Shown here: positions 57,176 through 64,000 of the stretch, piece by piece
Numbering within the stretch: the first letter of the stretch is position 1
Layout of the letters: each line of letters starts with the position of its first letter
Source of the DNA: Linyphia triangularis
Lineage: Eukaryota; Arthropoda; Arachnida; Araneae; Linyphiidae
Length of the DNA stretch: 64,000 nt
Direction of reading: 5' to 3'
NCBI GenBank assembly: GCA_963978545.1
Contig: OZ021732.1
Span: 43,100,059 to 43,164,058, forward strand
The notes under the pieces: model-generated
Told to the model about the DNA's origin: nothing
Seen by the model: only the letters and a program-made list of their open reading frames with translations
Databases searched by the model: none
Made by a program: the position numbers and the translations under genes

Positions 57176-57959
57176 TAGCTTGTAAAAGAAACTTTTCTAG
57201 AAAAAAAAAAAAAAAAAAAACTAGAAAAAAAAAAAAAAAAAATTGTAGAAGAAAAATAAATTTTGCAGTAGGGGGGAAAAAAAAAAGAAAAAAATTGAAG
57301 CAGAATTGTCCGTGACGAATGTCACCAATAGCTGCTATTACATTACCATAGATCTTGGCGAAAACGAATATAACACCAACGTAAATATTCTGGATAGCAC
57401 CCACCATACCATTGCAATCTCGGTAATATCGGAGCCAAATCCCATTAATATCGTATTTTTTTAAGTTACCAAACAGCGTCAAAAATCTGGGCAACAGCTG
57501 CCATTACAACAGTGTAAACATCAGCGAAAATGACCACACTTGCGTAAATGTTAGCGAAAGCGTTTACAATACCGTCGAAAATCTAGACAAAGGATATTAC
57601 GTAATTTGAAGACTCAGCAGAAATGACCATCGCAAAACGTACATATCGGCAAAGGTCGGAAGTATTGGCATTTTCTTGACAATTTCTCAACAATAGCGAT
57701 ATTACAGCAGCGAACAGTATCGAATTTCAGCCCACACAAAAAAAAAATAATTACGTTCTGGCGCAAATGTTGGTAAAATAAAGCATTTGGAGCAGATTTT
57801 TGTATTTGGCGCATGTCTGAGACCCCTGTACCCCCCCCTCCCTTCAGTTAATTCCAGCATTAATGAAAACTCCGATCGGGTGCAGTCTGATGACAGGCTA
57901 CTGGGGAACAACCCGGCTTTCAGCGCTGGCTCGTGATATCGGCAGCGAACGTGTTAAAA

Positions 57960-58685
57960 CTTCGATATTTCCAGCTCGTATAAAAAGCTACGAGATGAAA
58001 CAAGTTTTTTTTTTACTTCCTTCTTAAGTTCCTGAAAAAAAAAAAAAAATGTTCGTTTGTTTCAAATACTTTCAAAGGGCCTTCACAAACTAGCAACTTT
58101 TAAGGACCTCCATGATAAACATAAGCACTTCCCACATACATTTTAAGGACCTGTAGAAACAAAATAAAAATAAGAAATTTCTAAGGACTTCCAAATACCG
58201 TATGAACTCTGTTAGCGTGAAATGGCACCAACTTCAGGAACAGAAGATACATCAACTGTTAAAAGATGCAATTTTATCACCGAAATAAAATTATAATAAA
58301 TGAGTAAAACGCAAAAGTAGTAATACGTTTGTTCATGTCGAGTCGGATTTTTTCACACCAAGCTTATGATATAATTCAACCCATTTCTGAAAGAATTTGA
58401 AGTCTTATTTTGGCTAACTAAGAAAAATGTTGGGTACTACAGCGATTCTAAACTAGAAATGTAGCAATATAGTTAAGGGAAGTAGTAAGACAATTACAAA
58501 CCAAAAATCAGAAAAATGATTTAGTTCAATCACTAAAGAAAATGAGTCATCCATTTCAAAACTTTTCTCACGAAGCAACTTTGCATTCAGTCATAAGACT
58601 TAAACCCTTTAAATAAAAAATAGCTTCTGTGTGAGGAAATCAAAAATAGGAAATTGGCATCACTAGAGTAGCCAAATTTTGAAAT
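57960..58685. other. AT-rich intergenic DNA
   Basis: No gene or complete repeat recognised, apart from the Tigger-like stretch near 58200. Confidence 0.45.
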
Positions 58686-58964
58686 CATTTATATTAATTT
58701 CGATTATGTTTGTCGATGGGAGCGGAATCTGGGGAGATCCATCGGGCTGAAACTTGGCAGATAGCTTCAATGTTGATGACAATGCATTCTATCAAATTTT
58801 GAGGCTGTTAATGTCACTAAAAGGTCGCTTTTAGAGAATACTAATAAACTAACTTGACGTCATCCATTCGCTTTAAAATAGCATTGAACCGGCCATTGTT
58901 TAAACTCTTTCCTGTTGCTAATTTTTTTTAAATAAATAATAAATTAACTTTAATCAGAATAAAT

Positions 58965-59042
58965 GGTTGGTTGAGTGATTTTTTATAGCACAAGAGCCAA
59001 TGTTGGCTATGCTGCGCCAAACATTTGTTTCTTACGAATCAA
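58965..59042 (-). mobile_element. Short (AACC)-tailed retroposon with target duplication
   Basis: A 78-bp insertion flanked by AGAATAAAT at 58956-58964 and 59043-59051. On the minus strand it carries TTTGGCGCAGCATAGCC and ends in ACTCAACCAACC. It has no tRNA-like head, so it is either 5'-truncated or a distinct small family. The uninterrupted sequence of the opposite palindrome arm at 59360 confirms the empty site. Confidence 0.7.
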
Positions 59043-59403
59043 AGAATAAATAAATATTTGTACGAGAGCATAAATTCCCGTTCATTTTTAATAAATTTTG
59101 ATACGTAGTTTGCCCTACATTTTGCCGATAGGAATATTTTTGATATCGGCGCTGTGTTAATGGACAATATAATAATATAACCTATAAAAACAGAGTTTTT
59201 AAAAATTCCTTTATATGCATTATCAATTTTTATATTCATTAACACAGCGCCAATATCAAAAACACTTCTATCAGTAAAATGTGCGGCAAACAACGTTTCA
59301 AAACTTATTTAGTGAAAATGAATTTATGCTCTCACATTCAAATATCATTTATTCTGATTAAAGTAATATTTATTTATTAAAAAAGCTTTGGTAACAGGAA
59401 AGA

Positions 59404-60596
59404 CAGGGGTCAAAGTGACAAAATAAGAATATATAGGATTTTTAAAAAAAATATATAGGACAATTTAAGACATCAAATAACTGCACATAGTTGCTACTGA
59501 ACTTAAAAATTAACTAGTTATACATTTATAAACTCGTTATACTGTATTTAAGAGAATATAAAACACACCTTAAAAAAAAAGAAATCGCCTGATCCTGAAT
59601 ATGTCATCCGTTATTGCCTCAATATTCCATCCCTAAATCAAGTTTTATTAATTACATTATTTGCAATCTTGAGTCTTTTGCTCCCAGTATCTATAACTGC
59701 TTGTGCTTGAACTGCTCCAATTTCTTTAAGTATTTTCTTTTTATCCCTGTTTGCAGTCTTTTGTTGGTTCAGATTTACTGTTCAGTGTCGGTTGGATTGG
59801 CGGCGAAAAGTGGGAGATTTAGCGCCGAATGTGGCGAACCGGGGATTTAGACATCACAACGTATTGACGTCATTTTCAATTTTGGCAACTTTTATGAAAA
59901 AATCGTGGCTAATATTTCGAATCCGATACGGATTCTGCACCAAGGTGATTTTCGCTAAAAAATGGCAGCCCGTCACTTTTTTAAGAGCAAGAGAACTACC
60001 TATGGTTGCCCTAATTAGGTGTCGTTTAAACAATTCGTGGCGCAGAATCCGTATCGGATTTGGAATAAAAAAATCGTCATCCGACATCATACAGTAATTC
60101 TTAACCCTTTTGTTTCCTTCATCTATTGATTGAGCACTCAAAATGTCCTTTAGTAGCCCTGCAAGTTAATCACAAGTCGTTTTCATCCGTTTTTCCCGAG
60201 GCAGAGTTATGTTGCTGCATCTCTCTCTCTGTATCCAATTAATTTACTACGTTGGAGGAGAAAACAAATCAGAAATTCAAGACCGCGTACTATGAAAAAG
60301 TTCACATGTTTACAACTCCCGCCGTTCCAGTGGAGTTGAGTTGTAGGTTATACAGCACGTGACGTCACAAGAGATAAAACGCCGCCGTTACAAGCATTGA
60401 TTTTGTCAGGTGTTTTTACCTACGATCGCGGCAAAGAATCCGAAATATAAAAAATGGCTACGAAAGGCGCCGTTATTACGAATTCGAAGAAAATATAGAT
60501 CGAATCAATATAGAAATATAGGACAATTGTAAAATATAGGACGTTTTTGCCAATTTTTAAAAAAATATAGGATTTATAGGACGTCTGCGACCCCTG
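59404..60596. mobile_element. hAT-like element nested in the palindrome
   Basis: 1193 bp with ends CAGGGGTCAAAGTGAC and the complement of CAGGGGTCGCAGACGTCC. ATATAGGATTTTTAAAAA lies inside both ends in inverted orientation. Flanking 8-mers AGGAAAGA and GAAAGTTT share GAAAG but do not align as a clean duplication. A smaller inverted repeat (ATCCGATACGGATTCTGC at 59919 and GCAGAATCCGTATCGGAT at 60042) sits in its interior. Confidence 0.6.
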
Positions 60597-60835
60597 GAAA
60601 GTTTCAACAATGATCTGTTAAATGCTGTTTTAATGCGACTGAATGACGGCAAGTCGGTTAATAAGTATTCCGTTAAAATTGACTTTTTAGTGTATCAGCC
60701 CCAAAATTTTATACAATGCATTGTCATCGAACCTATCTGCTAAGTTTCAGAACGATTGGATGACGGCAAGAGGGTTAATTAGGCCTCCGCAGATACCGAT
60801 CCCATCTACAAACTAACACACAAAATTCAAGTTAA

Positions 60836-63109
60836 TATAGAGGATTCAAAAATTTACAATGTATATTATATAAAGGATTTTTTAGAAACTGTTTTTATGG
60901 GTTATATTAATATCTTTATGGAGGAAACTTATCAGATCTCCTTAGTCATAAGAAAAAATACATTAAATTACCCTTATGAAATAAATGAGTTAATGTCTGC
61001 ACAATTTGAAATTTACTTTCACTAAAAGTATAATTGCCTGTAAAGTCACATTTATTAGAAAGGTGAAAGCTAATGTTTTGAAATTAGTTATAGAATGTAT
61101 CTCCTCCATGTGCTACATTATAAAGACGCTGGCAGATTCCCCCCCCCCCCCCCAAGAAGATAAGGAAATAAAAAAATTTCAAAAATGGTGAATTTTAACG
61201 CCTAAATTGAAAAGAGCCACACATGAAGCCAGGCATTTTCGGTTCAAGTGGTTTTGCAGGAGAGGTAAAAAAGATTTTTTTTTTCCAATTGAGTTTTTGA
61301 ACAGGTATCGCAAAGCAAGTTATTTTTAACGAAAGTGTTTTATGTTTGTTGTGGTGAATGAATAGAAAAAATTGAATTAAGACTTTTTTAAAACCCCTTT
61401 GGTTGAGTTTGGAATTCGACAATGTACCAAGTGTTGAAATAAGTGGCTAGAAAAGGACTGCAAGTAAGTGAATTTTACTTTATTAAGATGAAAGGTGGTT
61501 AAAATGGCACACATAAGTCTCCATTTAACAATGCATACAGAAATTGTCTCTGGACTACAATGGAGGGAAAGGGTATTTCTAACAAAGTGCTCCATAAAGT
61601 TACACACATGTATTAAGCTATACTCTATATACAAAGGGCTCAAAACTCTTTACACTTCCAAACATACAATATATATATACACACTAATTACACTGCTGGG
61701 ATACAAGTTTGCTCCACAGCCCATTCCATTTATTGCAACCATCCAAATAAAAGGTTAGATTTTTGATGAAAACAATGTCATTTGCGACACTGATAACAGA
61801 TATGCAAAGGCAATTTCGTGAGACTTCAAATTGTTTGCATACAATATAATTATGTGCTTATGTGAATAAAATATACAACTCATAAGTGCTCCTAAGGAAG
61901 TTGGAAAGAAAATAAATTCATTTAATTTCTAGACATTTGAGAAAAAAACAATTAGAAAATTCATAGTTTCTAGTCAGATCTAACAAGTGCAGCATGGATG
62001 TCACAATAAGCATAAAAATTCTACCTGGCAGTTCAGGGTAATGTTAACAACAGTGTGTAAACTCTCCAGAAATATTTGTACAATGCAGCACGAACAGATC
62101 ACTATATTGTCAACAAATACAAGCAATGGCATATACAAGTTAAAACAACAATGATACAGGGTTAAAATCATAAACATGCACGACAATTGTCATCGAAATA
62201 AAATATGGGTGTATTAATTACATAAGGCTTAAATACAGCACTTAATACATAGTTCCAAACAGAAGTGCATTCGCAGGATACTAAAAACGGACAACTTTGA
62301 ACACATTATTTAGGCTAAAAGTACTCCAGTTACTTCAATGTATATGCCACTGCTACAAAATCATCCTCACTTTGAGATATTCTACATATACAGCTCCTTA
62401 TAACAGAGGAGGATGTTTTCTTTAAGGAACAAATATGTAAATTATGTACAGTTAGCTAACAAGCACTTTGTTCTATGTTCAATATTCACATGTACTTCAG
62501 ATGCAGCTTTCCTGCATTAGTCCACAGTTGTTATGCTAATCTAATATTTCTGGAATGATTTCCGTAGAGATTATTAAGATGAATAAAATATTCCAAGTCC
62601 AGAGCTTTGCTACAATCATGTAGGTAATGATTTAAAGTACATCAAATGTCCGAGAACCGATAATCGCCTAAACATGAAAGATGAGCAAGTAATTATAAAA
62701 ATGACTAATACCTGATCTTAAAAAAAGAAAGCCGTGATTTTCTAATTCTCCACCACTGATTTGCCTCTGGAAGGGGCCAAAAGATTTAAGTACAACTCTG
62801 GTGCAAAATAATTATTATATACTCTTTTAAGTAACGCGGTTAAAGTCTGTATTATATACTACATAAATGAGAACCAAATAATATAGAAAAAGCAGGATGC
62901 AGACATAAACAAGTGCTGGATTACTTAAAAAGGGGGAAAAGACTAGTTTGAACCCGTGACCACAGCTTTCTAGACAGCCTTCCGATTTTATGTGAGAACA
63001 CTACGGAAAAATCTGAACAGGAACAGATACCAGCATTTGAACTGCCCCCACATCTATTGTGACTGCAACACATCTTGGGAAAATAGAATGAAGAATTTAT
63101 TGGCACAGC
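60836..63109 (-). other. UBL3: Region downstream of UBL3, probable long 3' UTR in part
   Basis: There is no supported gene between the family Y palindrome and the UBL3 stop codon. It has less repeat DNA than the rest of the window, consistent with a 3' UTR, and UBL3 transcripts are known for long ones. Which of the minus-strand AATAAA signals is used cannot be decided from sequence. Confidence 0.4.
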
Positions 63110-63953
63110 CTATAATATTGTGCAGGTGGCGCTGCAGCATCCACTGCTTCTTTCCTTGCTTTTATGCCGCTGATCTGCAACAACATAATTATGCTTGAGT
63201 ACCACATTTATAAAATAAAAAATTAATATAAACATAGTACTTATTCTTCAAAAATTTAATACTGTTCATTCAAACAATAAAATATACTTTGTATGGTTTT
63301 TGTTAAGAAAACGAAGAAGTTGTCCACATTTATTGTATTGTGATCTGATGTAATAAAAAGAACATCAGAAAAGAAATGCAATGTGACTGATTCAAACGTT
63401 TAGAAAGATAAAACTAGCAACAGGTTTCAAGCTTGCTCAGTTGTTAATTTTTACATTGATAGATGTCCCAAAATATAGCTTTCAAAATAAGATGCACGGT
63501 TATAATTATAAATTCAGCTAATTCCCCAATTTTACACACTAATTTTCTCACTCTCCGATAAATGTCCCTGATTTAACAGTAAAAATTATTCAGAAAATAC
63601 AGATTACGCAGTATTAAAAATGGAAAACCTTTTTCCTGATTAATAAAATCTTAAAAATTAAGAAACCCCAATTGTTTAGTTTTATTACCACTCGGATGAA
63701 TGTTTTAATCTTAAGTAAAATAACTCAAGAAAATTCTTGAATACCAAGAAAAATTAATGCACCTTTAAAATCTTGAAACAATGAAAAACATACAATATTC
63801 TGAAAAAAAAAAATCGTACGATAAAGTAGAAATATAGAAAGCTAATGGACATCTTTGCTCATTAGCTCTACAAACCTTGAGAGTTGGGCTCTGGTAAATT
63901 TTCTCGTGGAATAAGATGCATCACAGTTGTTCTTCCCAAGGGCAATTGCAGCG
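63110..63953 (-). CDS. UBL3: UBL3, membrane-anchored ubiquitin-fold protein (last two coding exons, partial)
   Basis: Exons 63876-63953 and 63110-63174 are joined in phase 1 (donor GTTTGT, acceptor TTGTTGCAG). The first gives LQLPLGRTTVMHLIPRENLP followed by EPNSQ, which closely matches the end of the ubiquitin fold in UBL3/MUB proteins (K-L-P-x-G-[KR]-T-T-V-M-H-L-V, then [RT]-[EQ]-x-LPEPNSQ). The second gives a basic, Ser-rich linker and the C-terminus GCCSATCTIL. The final CTIL is a CAAX box, predicted to be prenylated and to tether the protein to membranes. UBL3 acts as a lipid-linked ubiquitin-like modifier implicated in sorting proteins to small extracellular vesicles. The upstream exons (start and most of the ubiquitin fold) lie beyond 64000. 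An acceptor TTTTTTAG precedes 63953. Confidence 0.93.
63175..63875 (-). other. UBL3: UBL3 last intron
   Basis: A 701-bp AT-rich intron with GT-AG borders and no embedded repeat that I recognise. Confidence 0.85.
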
Positions 63954-64000
63954 CTAAAAAAAAATAGTTTAAAAATTAATCCAGAAAAACAAAACTTTTA

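Larger units (their letters stand above)
56468..57953. mobile_element. PiggyBac-like inverted-repeat element, TTAA target
   Basis: The left end CACATTCGCTACCGATCACG and the complement of the right end, CACGTTCGCTGCCGATATCA, start an inverted repeat that continues for about 115 bp through CAGACTGCACCCGATCGGAG and GCTGGAATTAACTGAAG. Flanks are TTGA (56464-56467) and TTAA (57954-57957), consistent with an aged piggyBac TTAA target. A third partial arm at 56665-56790 in inverted orientation makes the left 330 bp a palindrome of its own. A SINE and a tandem repeat lie inside. No transposase is visible. Confidence 0.6.
58690..60835. repeat. 2.1-kb palindrome of repeat family Y, interrupted by a hAT and a short SINE
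   Basis: The left arm (58690-59170) carries GATGACAATGCATTCTATCA, CTTTCCTGTTGC, AACTTTAATCAGAATAAATG and ATATCGGCGCTGTGTTAATG. The right arm mirrors these in reverse order: CATTAACACAGCGCCAATAT (59230), CATTTATTCTGATTAAAGT, GTAACAGGAAAG, then after a gap 60598-60835 with ACAATGCATTGTCATCGAAC. The gap is a hAT (59404-60596). The left arm is interrupted by a 78-bp retroposon (58965-59042). The arms are about 80% alike. Confidence 0.75.

Noticed and set aside
61006..61758. Overlapping frames on both strands downstream of UBL3
   Set aside because: Short, mutually overlapping and without recognisable domains. The region is more simply UBL3 3' UTR or intergenic DNA.

Overview
The window is eukaryotic, AT-rich and repeat-dense. 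It has spliced genes with GT-AG introns, a nuclear tRNA gene, tRNA-derived SINEs, an LTR retrotransposon, a Helitron and many hAT-type DNA transposons. An arthropod is most likely. The style of the retrotransposon gag protein and the many hAT remnants ending in CCGCCACTG suggest a spider or another arachnid, but that is inference. There are no bacterial features, operons or CRISPR arrays.

Host genes: I can support three. (1) tRNA-Asn(GTT) at 12970-13043. (2) DPH3, the CSL zinc-finger protein of diphthamide synthesis, on the minus strand as three phase-0 exons between 40059 and 35942. (3) The last two coding exons of UBL3, a prenylated ubiquitin-fold protein, on the minus strand at 63953-63110; the rest of the gene lies beyond the right edge.

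Mobile DNA fills most of the rest. Intact hAT-type insertions, recognised by CAG...CTG-like ends and 8-bp target duplications, lie at 6314-7839, 9431-12210, 14086-17896, 18018-21715, 22112-23793, 29031-30551 (with a broken transposase), 40964-53839 and 55024-55746. Others lack a clean duplication. There is a TAA-flanked Harbinger-like MITE (2993-3229), a piggyBac-like inverted-repeat element (56468-57953), two copies of a tRNA-derived SINE with an (AACC)n tail, and a gag-only LTR retrotransposon (25350-27998) primed by tRNA-Pro.

The most unusual region is 40964-53839. A roughly 700-bp hAT element, still flanked by CCTACCTG, is split by a 12.2-kb insertion (about 41621-53804). The insertion has matching short ends and subterminal arrays of AAGGTATT/AATACCTT hairpin-like repeats. 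Inside it, a minus-strand gene can be assembled from four phase-compatible exons (179 codons) behind a promoter-like region. I do not recognise the protein. Its three introns hold further insertions: a heat-shock-element-bearing solo-LTR-like sequence, a 1.18-kb near-perfect palindrome with a 5S-rRNA-derived centre, and a Helitron (48390-52402) with five tandem copies of its 5' end. An internal deletion in that Helitron joins the N-terminus of its protein to the last helicase motif in a different frame. The 12-kb unit is the best candidate here for an undescribed mobile system.
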